This document shows, one piece after another, positions 21,641-33,820 of a stretch of DNA of 64,000 bases. The stretch lies in the NCBI GenBank assembly GCA_022605405.1, contig JABYQQ010000004.1:2666001-2730000 (forward strand). The letters are read 5' to 3'. Position numbers and translations under genes: made by a program. The notes under the pieces are model-generated. The model searched no databases. It was not told the origin of the DNA and was given only the letters and a program-made list of their open reading frames with translations. This stretch comes from Earliella scabrosa (taxonomy: Eukaryota > Basidiomycota > Agaricomycetes > Polyporales > Polyporaceae). Each line of letters begins with the position of its first letter. Within the stretch, counting starts at the first letter, position 1.

Positions 21641-24124
21641 GCAAGTCAGCGGACCGGGGGCGGGCTCCTATTCGTGGCGAACGTGACGAGGGGATGGAGC
21701 AGGAAGGGCAGAGCGTGCGGCAGCAGGAGACGCTGTCGGACGGTGGCCGGAGAGGGAGAAAAGAGCTCAGAACGACGTCGGGCGGATGGTGACGAGACGG
21801 GACGGAAGTCGGGCCATGCACGGCGGGGGCTGTTGGTGGGAGGGCGAAAGGAACGTCTCCGGGGCGGTGGGGACGGCGAGGACGAGCGAGGGAGCAACGA
21901 ACGGAGAAAAGAGCGGGTCGCTGGTCGTCGTTAGCGGCAGAGGTGGGTGGAACACGGCCGCGGGTCGACTGCGAATCCTCGACCGGCACTCTCGCCTGGG
22001 CGCCCGTGTTTGCCGATATAAGCACGTCCACATCGCACTAGCCGCCCGGGCTGCAGGCGTTGTATCAGCCGTCCCGCCCCGACGCGCACTGCGACGCGAC
22101 GGTTTCTAATCCAGAGTATATTGCGAGCACGGCCCATAGGAGGCTGTAATCTCTTGGAATGCAGCTAGCTACCGATGGCTACAGGAGAGCTAAGTACGGT
22201 TAGGACCATGCGGACTAGCGTCCGGCGCCGGAGGGCCCCTTCGCTCGTCGTCGCCGCTATCAAACGCGTGAAACGGAGCTAGAGCCCCGGCGGCGAGAAG
22301 AGGGGAATATTGCTGAACGCGCTGCCGGCCCTCGCTGGCGCTGGGCCATATGCATGTCCTGGCTGGCATGAGTGAGTGGTGGACGGCCGTGCGGCACACA
22401 GGCACGGAACGCGTTCAGAGCGAGCGATGGCAACGGCCGTTCCAAGGACACGTCGATGACGTCTCTCTGCCTCTGTCGATGACGATAGACAGGCCTCATG
22501 CGCTGCCAGTGCGGCCCTCGGAACGCACCCTGGGACGCCTTGGGAGTTGGGACCGTGCGACGCTCAGCTGGCTCTCAGGCGCACCCGCATCAGCTCCCAT
22601 CGACCTCATCAGCGAGAACGCGCTGGGGACGCCTGATGCAGGCTCTTCGCGTCCTCGGAACGTTCACGGGGCGAGTCAGCGTCGCACTCGGAGCGAGCAA
22701 ACGCGCATCTCTTCGAGCCCATTCCCCCGAGGATGGCAAACGTGGCCGTGCCAGTCCGAGGCTCGAGCCCGCTGTCCGATCCACTTGGCAACCCCGTCCC
22801 CGTCGTCCGGTACTTCGACTCCCCCGTGAGAGTCTAGCCATATGGAACGATCACGTGGATCACGATCGAGCCTGCATATCGCGTCCCTCGACAAACCCGC
22901 CTCGATCCCTCGCGCCACTGACGGCACCACCGCCTTCCACGCGCCCGCCCATCCCCGCGCTTCAAATTCGTCGTCTTGAACTTTGACTTCGCAGCGCTCG
23001 CCCCCAAGGCCATAAGACGGCCGTAACGACGTAGTAGGACCCTGGATGAACGAATGCGATCCACATATCAGTCTTCGTCTCATCAGACTTTCGCGAGGTA
23101 CAGTACCTCCTTGCAAACTGTGATCATCATCTCCACCGCGTCGGCCTCTTCGGCCTGCAGTCTATCTGACGGGGCGTCTTCGTCGAAGCATGCCGCGCGC
23201 CCGACAAACTCTCACCATCGACCTCCACATGCACCTCTGGCAATCAGTGTTTCCTGGGCAGTTCATCTCTGCGCCTTCGTCTTGGAAGTTGGCGTTGTGG
23301 TAGCAGCATATGACCCGGCCGGAGTTACGCTGGGTTCAACTTAGCCCTATCAACAGGAGCGTAAGAATGCATACAGCATCTCCGCTACAGCGCAACGGAG
23401 AGCTCAGCAGACGCACCTAGCACATAGCCTTGCATTCTACCTGCACCATCCACAACGATCAGGTACGACGGACGACGCGCCACCATGCCGCCGGCGACGA
23501 AGAAGTCCCTCTCGCTCGAGAAACACGAGATCCCAGAGCGATGACGCACCACTGACATCCCACTTAGCGCTCGTCAGCGCTCCGTCCGCGGCGGTGCCTG
23601 AAACTGTATGTGCGCAGTGTTCTTCTCCTTCAGCTGCGGCCCAAATTACCACACCCAACTCACGCGCACATCTTCCAACCGCGTGCGCCGTCTCGAGCGT
23701 ATGCGGCGTTGCTCGCTTGTGGTGGGTCATCCTGATTCCTGCGGGCGCGGACATGAGTTGTTTAGGCTGTGCAAAATCAGACGGGGTGACGGACGTACGC
23801 CGTCAACTTTCACATACTCGTGTGTCGTAGAGGCTGCTCCAGGCGTCGGGATAACGAGTCCGCAGCGCACGCAGGCAAACGGGGACCTGATGGTGGAAAG
23901 GAAGACACCTGGGGTACGTTCGCGGTATATGAACGCGACGCAACGTGGACGAGGTGCGGTGGCGCTCTAGACCTGGAACCCGGAGAAGTTAGACGAAGTG
24001 GACGAGTGGCACGTCGGCAAACGCCGTTCACTTGCCACGACAGGCAATAGTATTTCCGCTCGACGCTGGACAGACAAGCATGTCTAGAATCATGGACACA
24101 TGTGGGGTCTATGCCAGACAGGGA
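21641..24124. other. Unassigned 2.5 kb spacer
   Basis: High-GC frames overlap on all six frames at 21600-23100 and none carries a motif. On the minus strand around 22680-23100 one frame (VKVQDDEFEARGWAGAW and onward) has plausible composition but no domain. Near 23485 a well-placed start (GCGCCACCATGCCG) opens only 19 codons, followed by intron-like signals (CTGACATCCCACTTAG near 23560, a GTATGT donor near 23605), so a small spliced gene may exist here. I could not close a model. Confidence 0.3.
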
Positions 24125-25301
24125 TCAAGCAGCCAGCTCCGGGAACAGCGCGGGAAGTGTCGTCTCACAGCCTCCGCGGAATACAAAGTCAGCCTGTTCG
24201 TCTTTCTCGCTTGGAGCCAGGTTGAACACGGCCACTTTGCCGCCATGCTTCTGCACCCGGTATGCATATGTCGACGCCGGTCGGACCTGGCAGGCCGTGA
24301 TTCGAGTCAGAACACGCTTCCTTAGCACGAGGCACAAAGGACGTACCGTCGACGAGGTGCCAATCACAAGACACATGTCGGCCTTGTACACGATGCTGTT
24401 GATCTCGTCCAAGTGGTATGGCTTCTCGCCAAACCAAACCACGCCCGGCCGGGCAAGTGCGTTGCACTCGGGACAATGCGGGAGCTCTTCCACAGGAATG
24501 TTGATCTCCTTCGACCCCGCATCGGTGTAATCCTTGAATGACGCGTCTGCCGCGCCGAGGGCTGGGCACAGCGGGTCCGTGCGATCCTCGACGCAATAGC
24601 CACACTTCGTGCACTTGACGTCGTAGATCCTGCCATGCATCTCGATAATGGTCTTCTCAGACGCAACTCGCTTCTTCGCAGCGACGTCGTTCGACGTGGA
24701 CAGGCTGCCTTCCTTGTCCCTGTCCTTGTCCCTGTCCCTGTCCCTGTCGTCGTCGGACGCCTGTTCCTGGTCCAGGATCGCCTGCAGGGCCGTCACAGAG
24801 AGCCGATCTACGTTCTGCGTGACAAAGTGAAAAGATTTCGCCTGGGGCGCAACCTTCTTGAGATGCCGCGGCACCGACATCCTAGCAATGACTTCGTGCG
24901 CGGCATTGGGCCTCGCCTCCAGTGCTCTACATAAAAGTAAACAGGCTGGTTAGGACGCTCGCTTCATCTGAAACACGATAACCACTCACTTAGTACGGCG
25001 GTAGTGGTAGAACTGCCACACGAGGGAAGGGTTCTCGCTGAACGCCTCGGGCGTGGCTAGAGCTGTGGCGTCCAGCGACCGCCACATTCCGCCACCGTCG
25101 CGAAAAGTAGGAATGCCTGCGCCAACGGGCAGTTGAGCGGATGAGCTGCGGAGTCCGTGTTGAATACCTCGGAGTCAGATGCGGGTGCTCACCAGATGCT
25201 GCGGAGAGCCCTGCGCCAGCAATGACCACGATGTGTTTACTGTTGCGAAAAGCCTCGCGGAACTTCTCCGCATTTTCTGGCTTCTGGGGCTCTTCAGCCA
25301 T
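24125..25301 (-). CDS. Class III sirtuin, SIRT5-type NAD-dependent deacylase
   Basis: Exons 25193-25301, 24990-25116, 24347-24926, 24125-24286; phases close at 325 aa. NAD-binding motif [20 protein letters not shown], catalytic QNVD and MHGR histidine, and zinc pairs C-x2-C (CTKC) and C-x2-C (CPEC) are present. FYHYRR supplies the Tyr-x-x-Arg pair that in SIRT5 binds succinyl/malonyl/glutaryl-lysine, so desuccinylase-type activity is expected. There is no clear mitochondrial presequence, so location is uncertain. Odd: an Arg-Asp/Lys-Asp tract ([16 protein letters not shown]) is inserted between QNVD and the catalytic His, encoded by tandem GTCCCT-like hexamers at 24713-24757. The last intron (24287-24346, 60 nt) is a multiple of three without a stop. 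Confidence 0.93.
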
Positions 25302-25599
25302 GGATATTAGTAGTAGTGGAAACTGTGGGAGGAGTTGAGCTTGTTTCGTCCGGCGGTGAGAGGCGTTGTCACGGTGCAGATCAAAGGCTTTTATAGACAA
25401 ACGTCCCGAGGTGTTCTGTGGTGTGCGACACCTCGTGCTAGAAGCATGGCGTCGGAGAGTGAGTTAGTTCACTTGCCTTTTCCAGGACGAAAGGGTCCAG
25501 ACCCGGTGGATGCCGTCGGAGTCAGAAAGGGCGCCACGACGGGCGTCTGTGCAATTCTCACTGCGCTGCGGGCGTCGTCAGTGCTTGTTTCCACCCACC

Positions 25600-28500
25600 A
25601 TGTCAACCCGGACGACCACGATGCGGACCCGCCAGTCCTCGAGGATGGCGGGCTCCCAGTCCCAAGATGCCCAGTCTGCAGCGGCCGCGGCGGCTGCGGC
25701 GAGCGACGAGAAGGAGAACGTTAAGATGAATGGTTCCGGAAAGGCGCGAGTGACGAGAAAGGGTTCCAAGGCGTACTGTGTCTGCAGAAAGCCCGATGAC
25801 GGATCGCCCATGATCCACTGCTCGACGTGCAAGGACTGGTGCGTGCTGGATGTCCTTTCGTCTCCCTCTGCCTGGTTTGCTCACTATATGCGCCTTTTTG
25901 CCCCCAGGTTTCACTTCCGCTGCGTCGGCCTGACCGAGCTGGAAGCGGGCGAGATCCGTGAGTCGCCCGCCTCCTTTGCGCGTCCCGCCCATGCTGACCC
26001 CGCTCCGTGTGGCACAGAGTCCTATGCATGTCCATCGTGTCACCAGAAGGCTGGTGCCCGCACAGTCAGTGAGTGTCCAGTTCGCCCTAAACCGTTTGCC
26101 CTTAGACCTTTCGTTCGCGTTCGACCCTCTGCCCCCGTTCCGCTTGATGTAATCCTGGGTCGCAATAAGATAGTCGTAGTCACACCGCCTCCGTATTGTC
26201 CTGTGCTTGTGCTCCCATGCAATGCGCATGGCGGTCTCTCACCACATGTTCTGCGCATGTCGAACGCTTGAGCATGACTGTAGAGCTGCTCCTACAGCAA
26301 GTACAGTTTCGTGGCGCTCGTGCTGTAGCTTAGCTAGCCGTACTGCTCCCGTAGTCCCTGCCCCTCCGCAGTGTCGCACGACCGTGGACAATAAAGCCGA
26401 ACGCTCGAATGATCAGACGGTCGCGCCCATGTTGTGAGGGTACATGGTACACGGGTACACGGTATATGGTACAAATTTATGTGCACGCTCGAGTCGTTGC
26501 CAGAAGAGATAGCGATCTTACGTTGGGGCACAGATATGCATACATAGCGTAGTTGATCCCTATTGCTTCACTCCATATTTGACTTCTTTCATGCGACACA
26601 TGTCATGTTGCTTTATGATCGTTTTCCGTGGCAGAGGCAGGGATACTGACAAACGATCTTCCTTTGTTCACAGAGGACTGGGAAGGTCCCGATGTTACGA
26701 TGCAGGATGATACCCCCACCACCAAGGCAAGCACAAGCTCGGCCGGGAATCGCAAGCCCAAGGCAGAGGCTCAGCCCAAGCAAGAAGAACCCGACTCGGA
26801 GCCATCGAGCGACGGCAGCGACGAGTACAATCCAGAGGAACACAACGCCCCAAAGGTATGTCTCCATGTACCCGCCCGCCATGCCCATATTAATATGTTT
26901 CATGCCTAACAGCGACGTATCCGCCGCCAATCCTACCAGTCAGACGACGAGTCGCACTCGGACGCGTCTCGCGCGAAAAGTCCCAAACGCCTCCGCAAGG
27001 GCAGCAGCGCCATGCCCAAAGAGGCCGCCTCAGCACCAGTACCAGCACCGGGCCCCGCGCCCAAGCAGCCCTCGCCCTCGTCCAGCGCCCAGGCCAAGCG
27101 CAAGAAATCGACGACCGCGCACGCCGCGCCGCCCCCGGCGAAACGGCCGCGCTCGGAGTCCACTGCCGGGGAAGACGCGGCGCGCAAGTACTGCCTGACG
27201 AAGCTGCAAGAGCTGTTCTGTCAGATCTTCACGCGGTACCCCTTCCTCCGTCAGTCTGATGACCAACAACAAGCCGATGCGAACGACGACGGAGCCGCGC
27301 CGCGGTCCTCGCTCCAGCCCGACAAGAAACCGGAAGAGCTGACTCCCGAAGAGAAGGAGCAGCTGGAGACCGCTGCGAGGAAGTTTGGCACCGATGTCGA
27401 ACAGTGCGTGTATGAGCTCTACTCGGAGCCCGACAAGCAAGGGAGGCAGACCGTCGGTGCAAAATATAAGTGAGTCTTTTTCTCTCGGACTGGCCATCGT
27501 GCAGCGAAGGTAACTGACGGCGAACGTGCGACAGGGAGCGTTTCCGGATGCTTACGTTTAACTTGAGCAAAGCGGACCGTGTTGTGCTGCACATGCGTAT
27601 AGCCTCGTCTCATATATCACCGAAAGAGCTGTCCACGATGTCCTCGACTGACCTTGCGAGCGAGGAAGAGAAGCAGTCGATCAAGAAGCTCGAGGAGGAG
27701 GCCCTCGCGCACTCCATCCTCAAGAAGTCTGTCGTGCCCCGCGCGAAGATCACCCATAAGGGTCTGCAGGACATCGAGGACGTGACCGGCGCCGCACAGC
27801 GGGAGGCTGAGCGTGAGCGGGAAGAGGAGGAGGAGGAACGCATTGAGAGAGAACGCCTCGCCCGTCTCCGCCTCCAGGCGCAACGCGCCCAATCCCAGGG
27901 CTCCGCCCCGCCTGAGTCTCCTGTTGTCGCGCAGTCTCCCTCAACGACGACGGCCTCATGGGGCGCACCCCCGCCCGTCCCTCTGCACGCCACTCAGTCG
28001 TCGTCCGACCTCGTTTCCCCGACCGCGGCGGGCAGACCGCCCGCGCACCCGCTGTTCGTGCCGTCTGCCTCGGACTATGCGCCCGTGGACAACGAGCTGA
28101 ACCTTGCCGACTTCATAAACATCGACGAGGAGTCGTCCGGCGAGATCGCGATGACGCCCGTCGACACGCTACCCACGCCGTTCGGGGAGTCTCCACCTCT
28201 GCTCGCGGAGCCCAAGCCGGCGGGAAGGCCGACCCAGCCATCCGCATCTCCGATCACCCCAACACATGCCGCTGGAATCTCCCCGTTCGCAGCGAAGGGC
28301 TCGCAGCCAGACGTGCCCGCGAGCTCGCCGTTCGACCTGAATGCGCTGTGGACCCCCGGGCCTTCGGACGCTGCCTCCAAACCAGAGCCGGAGTCCGAAC
28401 CGCAGGAGCGGTCAGAGCCAGCAAGAGGAGAGCAGCCGATGGAGACGGAGCTCCTGGGCGGCGAAGCGGACGACCAGGATTTCGACATGTTCCTCAACAA

Positions 28501-29986
28501 CAACGAGCAGGAGGAGCAAGGGCCGGCGAAGGACGAGCCCAAGGAGCCGACACCCCCGCCTGTCGAGATGACCCCGGCTGACAAGCTCGCGGCGTTCAAC
28601 GCGCAGAGTCCGGTGTGGATCGGGACCGTAAGTCTTCCGCTTCCCTCTGTAAGCCCACACAGTGCCTCTGACCTTGTTTCGTGTCACAGTTGAGTATGCC
28701 TCTTGACTCGGCCATCCCGCAAGAGGTTGCGGTCATCGCTCGCCAGTCTGGTGGCCGTATCCTGGGCAGCGACTCGCCTCTGTGGCAGACACTCTTCCCC
28801 AACAAGGAACTCAGGATCGACGGTCGCGTGCCCGTGGAGAAGTCGGCCCAATACCTGATGCAAGTTCGGCTGAACCCTTCAAAGGAATTGGTTGCTGCCG
28901 CGTTCTCTCCCACTCCGGGCTTCAACTCGGACGGCTTCCATGCACTGAAGAACCACCTGCTATCCAAAGGGTAAGCAGAAATGAGATACACATAATCGGC
29001 CTCCTGCTCACGCATATATCTGTAGACGTCATGGATTAGTCTTCCCGTGGGGTCACAATCCCAAGTCGAGTGCTCCAGGTCGTGAACTCTATGTAGTCCC
29101 TCTGCTATCCTCGGAACCCATCCCAGAGTACATGGAGTTACTGGACCAGCTACAGTTGCCCACAACACGAACGGAGGATTACCTTATCGGGGTGTGGGTG
29201 TTAACGAAGGGCAAGTTGGTTCCGCCTCCCCAACCCGCACGACCGGCGGTCCCCGTTTCCGCCTCCTCGACCGCACCCACTTCGGTGCCAAACATCGACT
29301 TCAGTCAATTACAACAACTCGGGATACTTCAACAGATACCCGGTTTGTCGCCGCCACAGCCGCCTATTCCGCAACCGCAGTCCCACTCGCCCCTAGGCGG
29401 ATCCATGTCGCCCCCTTCTGCCCCCATGCCTGCCCCCGCGAATACTGCACCCACAGGCCCGGATCTTGCTGCCGAGGTTGCGTCTCTAACTCCGGAGCAG
29501 ATACAGCAAATGCTCCAGACGCTGGCGAAGACTGCCGCAGCGCCACAGCCCCAACCCAGCACGTTCGCCCACATACCCTCTCACCCCCAGCCCGTTCCGA
29601 TCCCAACGAACATACCCTCGAGCGCGCACCAGCCCATCGCACTTCCCACTGCAGCGCTCCAAGCGTGGACGAATCCCCCACCTGCGCAATATCCGCCGCC
29701 TCCACCTGGCTATGGTCAACCGCCACCACCGCCCCAAGGCTATCCGGGTAACCACTCCCCACCGGGACCCCGAGGTCAGTACGGCGGGTACGGCGACCGT
29801 CCATATCACAATCAAAATAACCAGTTCGACCGCGGGTTCCGTGGTCGCGGCGGGCGGGGACGTGGTGCCGACCGCGGACGCGGACGCGACCAGGGTTGGC
29901 AGAAGGGCATGCCGCGAGGGCGTGGCGGTCCTCCGCCGACAGGTCCACGCAATCGAGGCAATGTTGGCGGGGGCGGATGGACATAG
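25600..29986 (+). CDS. BYE1: BYE1-type transcription factor (PHD-TFIIS central-SPOC)
   Basis: Eight exons: 25600-25838, 25908-25957, 26018-26068, 26674-26855, 26913-27469, 27535-28627, 28690-28970, 29026-29986; phases close at 1137 aa. PHD finger at ~57-110 (AYCVCRKPDDGSP, MIHCSTCKDWFHFRCVGL, YACPSCHQK) should read H3K4 methylation. The TFIIS central (S-II middle) domain lies at ~261-430 (KYCLTKLQELFCQIF, KERFRMLTFNLSKADR) and in Bye1 docks on RNA polymerase II. An acidic, Pro-rich linker follows, then a SPOC domain at ~715-870 (PVWIGTLSMPL, GRVPVEKSAQYL, YLIGVWVL). The C-terminus is Pro/Gln-rich and ends in an RGG/GRG tract, which Bye1 of yeast lacks and which suggests RNA binding. The third intron is 605 nt while the others are about 56-70 nt. 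Confidence 0.93.
26069..26673 (+). other. Unusually long intron 3 of the BYE1 gene
   Basis: GTGAGT donor at 26069 and TTCACAG acceptor at 26673. It separates the PHD exons from the rest. It contains a short near-repeat of GTACACGG/GTACATGG units at 26440-26473 and no open frame of note. Possible host of a non-coding RNA, but no C/D or H/ACA boxes were obvious. Confidence 0.7.
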
Positions 29987-31113
29987 GGATGAGTGGGCGG
30001 TGTGAAGACGACTAGGTGGTTGTGCTCGTGCTTCTTGTTGGGGATGTATGATATTGCTATGCTATGCTCGCTCATGCACAGTCGTTGAACATTTGCTCGG
30101 TGTATTTGTATCGTATCGTACGCTTGCATGCATAATGCTGAATATGCCTTCCTCTTGTGCAACCAGTTGAAAGACAGCTGACGATCTCGTGCTGCGTTCT
30201 TTTCGTGGATGGGTTAGGGGGCCTCGCTTGCGGAAAGCTGCCACCGGCGGCTGCCAATACCAAACAGGGTCACAACTCACCCCAACATCCCATGGCCACC
30301 TATGGCCACTACCATGTTGACCCCCATGACCAATCTACATCTCGCTTCGTACACTCTGAATCTGCTCACGATTGACAGAATCTGAGTTCGAAGAGACTCA
30401 GTTGGGTCGAGTCTCGTCACCAATTGATGTGCAGTGCATCATCACGATTTGACCATTCATTACTACTCATGATCCTCGACTTCAATTTTGGCACATGCCA
30501 TACCTGATAGCGGACCTTCGTACTTTGATTTGGTACACCTTAGGGTGCTCATCAGCGCTGATCACACCGAAGTGGACGAGGAGGAAGGTTGTCGCAACAT
30601 CGGCTCCACCCACACATGGAGTATGTCCTTCTCATCATGCCGCCGTGCGCGTTGCACAAACTGACAAGGCTCCTCTCTTTCATGTCTTCAAAAGCTCATG
30701 GGTGGACGAGACATGTGCCATCTCCGGCAGAAACTTGACTCGTAGCGGATTGTGACCTCGCTCATCGGTTACCCGATGGGATCCTTACCTTCTTTGCATC
30801 CGCAGCCGGCTCCCCAAGTTCGCATAACGCATCGAACATGTGCTGTATACCTGATTCAGGGAGACCACCTAGGTTTTACTGACAGCGACTCTATGCTTGC
30901 CGCTTTACTGACCGCGTGGTGAACGATGCGCCTACCCATGTTCCTCGTGGCACACCCGAAGCACAAGGCGTAGGTCATGACAGGGTAAGGTTGAGGTGCC
31001 ACGGCTCTTCGGTATATAAAGCCTCTTTCAAATGCATGACCGTAACGCAGGGTCTCAGCAGCACGACTCTTCTAGACTGTCGACGACGTACTCCTCGCTA
31101 GGGCCGGTTCAAG
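29987..31113. other. BYE1 3' region and GH18 copy 3 upstream region
   Basis: No gene. 30600-30770 is homologous to the distal upstream flank of GH18 copy 2 (14770-14910, reverse strand). 31030-31075 matches the leader of copy 2 (CAGCACGACTCTTCTAGACTG against CAGCACGGCTCTTCGAGACTG). Confidence 0.55.
31015..31021 (+). promoter_or_regulatory. TATA box of GH18 copy 3
   Basis: TATATAAAGCC, ~95 nt upstream of ATG 31114, in the same place and context as in copies 1 and 2. Confidence 0.65.
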
Positions 31114-32682
31114 ATGTTCGCCTTGTCTTGGCTCTACGTTCTCTCGTCGATGCTCCTCTTCCAGAGCGTGCTCTCGGCCCCTACCCGCGAGCTCAGTCTC
31201 GCGGCGCGCAATACTGCCGTCGACAAACGTGCCGTGCCTAGTGCCCCCCGCTTCGTCGTCTACAGCGACCGGTGGGTTTCCGGCTTGACTGGCCCCCCAC
31301 CTGTCTCCCAAATTCACGTAAGTTCATCACGACCTGCTCTCGCTGTTGGCAAATCTCATCTCTCGTTGACAGGGATTCAATGTCTTGTGAGTCGTCGGTA
31401 TTGGTATGGACCGCCTGCCAGCTGACTGTTATACAGTGTGTTGTCGTTCCTGCTGATTTCCGGAGCGCGAGACAAGGCCCTTGAATGGACTCAGCTCAGC
31501 TCTGCAGATCGCGCAAGAATAAAGTCCGAGTACGAAGCGGCTGGGATTAGTCTCATGGTTTCTGCGTTCGGGGCAACCGATGCGCCTACCACGAACGGTG
31601 CGAACCCAACCGAGACGGCCAACACTATGGCCGCTTGGGTCAAGCAGTACGGGTTGGACGGTTTAGATGTTGATTACGAGGTGTGTTTACCAGTCGTGAC
31701 ATGGCAGACATCCCCGCTGAACGATCTTCTGTCCGATTGGGTATACTAGGACTTCAGCGCTATGGATAAGAGCGATGGGAGTGCCGAATCCTGGATCGCA
31801 GCGTTCACGAAACAAATCCGCAGTCAGCTCCCGCAGGGCCAGTTCATCTTGTCGCATGCGCGTGAGTCCTGGACTCTGATCTCTCAAGGATAGTGCTATA
31901 TTCTGACGCGAGCCAAATGACAGCTGTAGCACCTTGGTGAGGCGTTCAAGGACTCATTCTCTTCCACTGAATTTTTCAACATAGACGACTCCCGACAGGT
32001 TCTCCGTCAGCAACCTATTCTCTGCCGGTGCCTATCTGAAGATTGACGAGACTGTCGGAGACCTCATCGATTGGGTACGTGCTAGCTCCTTCGCATCGTG
32101 CAATTTGGATACTGACAGAAACTTGTAGTACAACGTCCAGGTACGCACAAAAGATGTCTCACGAGTATCTTCTGGTCATGCATTGCTCGGTATGGTGTCT
32201 CTAGTTCTACAATCGTGCGTACTATGTTTTGCAATCTCCTAGCGAAGACGCGTTTAACGTGTTCCGGCAGAGGGAACCAACCAATATACCACGTGTGACA
32301 ACCTGCTCAATACCTCTGGCGGAGCATGGCCACAATCCTCCCTGTTCGAGATTGCGGAGACAGGCGTCGACCTCGACAAGCTCGTCATCGGCAAGCCTGC
32401 ACAGCTCGGTAACGCGAACAATGGTTATATCGAGCCGGCAACTCTGGCGACGTGTCTCTCGCAGGCCAAAGCCAAAGGCTGGCGTACGTACTATTGCTTT
32501 TGAGAATGACTCTATCTCACCCTTCCCTATCCTGTCAGACGCGGGTGTCATGGTCTGGCAGGTACGTGACTCCCATGGCGGTTTTGTTGTGTTCGGGAAT
32601 TGTGCTGACAGACCTTTCACAGTTCCCCGACGCCGCCGCTTCCTGGATCTCCACGGTCCGCTCGGAAGCATTCCCAGTATAA
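31114..32682 (+). CDS. Secreted GH18 chitinase, copy 3
   Basis: Eleven exons: 31114-31317, 31373-31386, 31437-31680, 31750-31861, 31924-31936, 31999-32074, 32129-32140, 32205-32214, 32271-32483, 32539-32561, 32623-32682; phases close (326 aa). Signal peptide MFALSWLYVLSSMLLFQSVL. Catalytic DGLDVDYE ends exon 3. HAPVAPW, YNVQFYNQG and GVMVWQ are present. Exon sizes 204, 14, 244, 112, 13, 76, 12, 10, 23 and 60 equal those of copy 2; only the long ninth exon differs (213 against 216). In intron 5 a nearer AG (31984) would break the frame, and the acceptor at 31998 restores WFSVSNLF as in copy 2. Intact and probably functional. It lies opposite in strand and 17 kb from the array. Confidence 0.92.
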
Positions 32683-33297
32683 TGGATGAAGACTACGACC
32701 CTTCCTCGACAGCGACGCCCTGATAGGGTAGTGAATGATTTTGACGACCGTGCATCCCACAATTCAGCGTAGCAGAACGGCGTGCCTGTTGCGTATCGGT
32801 AGAACAACAGAAATCGACTCCCATGGAATTACCTTACTCTTCCGCGCTCACAGGGTGGATTGCCGAGGCTGTCGAAACTTTCACTGTTCTTCCGGATTTG
32901 GGACGTACTGGGAAGTACCGGTATTTGGGGGTATGTGTCGTATGGAGCCCAGGAAGGATGTCTCATTGTCGGTCTACGATCGCACGACAGCTAGCCCATG
33001 CAAACGGATGAGAGAGAGAACGGCTGTACAACAAGCAAAGATCAAGAATCCGCAGAGCGTGTACCATGTAGATCCGTAGTGCCGCAAGCCTTGACTGACT
33101 TCCGTGGATTTCCGTCGCGAACAGGTTGTAGGTCAAGGTGCATGGCAAGTTGTGCGCGGGATGTATAAATACAAGCGTTCTATCAATACAATGCAGCCCG
33201 AAACAACAGATCTACAGAGCGGTACAGTCAGACGACGCCCATCCCATCGAATGCATATCACTCACTCACAAAGCAAAACGGGGCAACGCATCCGAAT
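32683..33297. other. Convergent spacer, GH18 copy 3 and RPA3
   Basis: Just after the GH18 stop a short stretch (reverse strand, ~32775-32800, TTCTACCGATACGCAACAGG) resembles the duplicated 3' block (TTCTACCGATACACAAGAAG at 12613), so the 3' flank was copied along with the gene. Nothing else recognised. Confidence 0.5.
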
Positions 33298-33820
33298 TCA
33301 GAATATCTTGCTAAACTTGGGATCATGCCATATTTGCACGATTTGCTCGGCGAGCTTCATATCTGCATCATCAAGTCGTTGGTTGAGACTGCCGCAGCCC
33401 GCCTGACCTCCCACACAACGACCATTGTACATTGGACTCACCGACATCATCGCCCAGATTCACGTATCCCAGCATCTTGATAGTCCGCTCGTTGGAGACA
33501 ACACCAATGACCTCCAGATATGTGCTCCCAGGGACGTAATCCTTCAGAAGCCACAGCCGTGAGACCACGCTACAACGTTGGCGAAAGATTGAGACTCACG
33601 CTCAGCAACTTGATCTCGACCTGACCCCCATCGGAGGCCTCCACCACTGCAACATCGTCCTTAAACTGCAAGACACACTTTGTTCAGCATTGCGGGTGTT
33701 GGGCAACACTGCCTCGGACAAGACACGTACTGTGATCACTTTAGCAATGAGCCTGACGGACTGCCCAGGGTAATTGCCCATCAGCGCCTTGTTCACGCGA
33801 GGAGCGTGAGTTTCTGCCAT
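33298..33820 (-). CDS. RPA3: Replication protein A 14 kDa subunit, RPA3
   Basis: Four exons: 33731-33820, 33600-33665, 33442-33541, 33298-33362; phases close at 106 aa, normal for Rpa3. MAETHAPRVNKALMGNYPGQ matches the N-terminal signature PRVN-x-x-M. VVEASDGGQVEIKLL and YLEVIGVVSNERTIKMLGYV are the OB-fold strands. DMKLAEQIVQIWHDPKFSKI is the C-terminal helix of the RPA trimer core. It is the small subunit of the single-stranded-DNA-binding RPA complex used in replication, repair and recombination. Acceptors for exons 3 and 4 were chosen for family match (LLS-DYVPG and DDV-DMKL) rather than the nearest AG. The upstream region holds two MluI cell-cycle boxes. Confidence 0.93.

Noticed and set aside
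22140..22260. Possible tRNA gene in the spacer
   Set aside because: No cloverleaf with TTCRA-type T-loop and A/B box spacing could be folded.
24713..24757. Regular short repeats that might suggest a CRISPR-like array
   Set aside because: Imperfect hexamers inside a coding exon of a eukaryotic gene, with no spacers.
27030..29815. Long minus-strand frames opposite BYE1
   Set aside because: Antisense shadows of the Pro/Ala-rich linker and RGG tail, with no domain.
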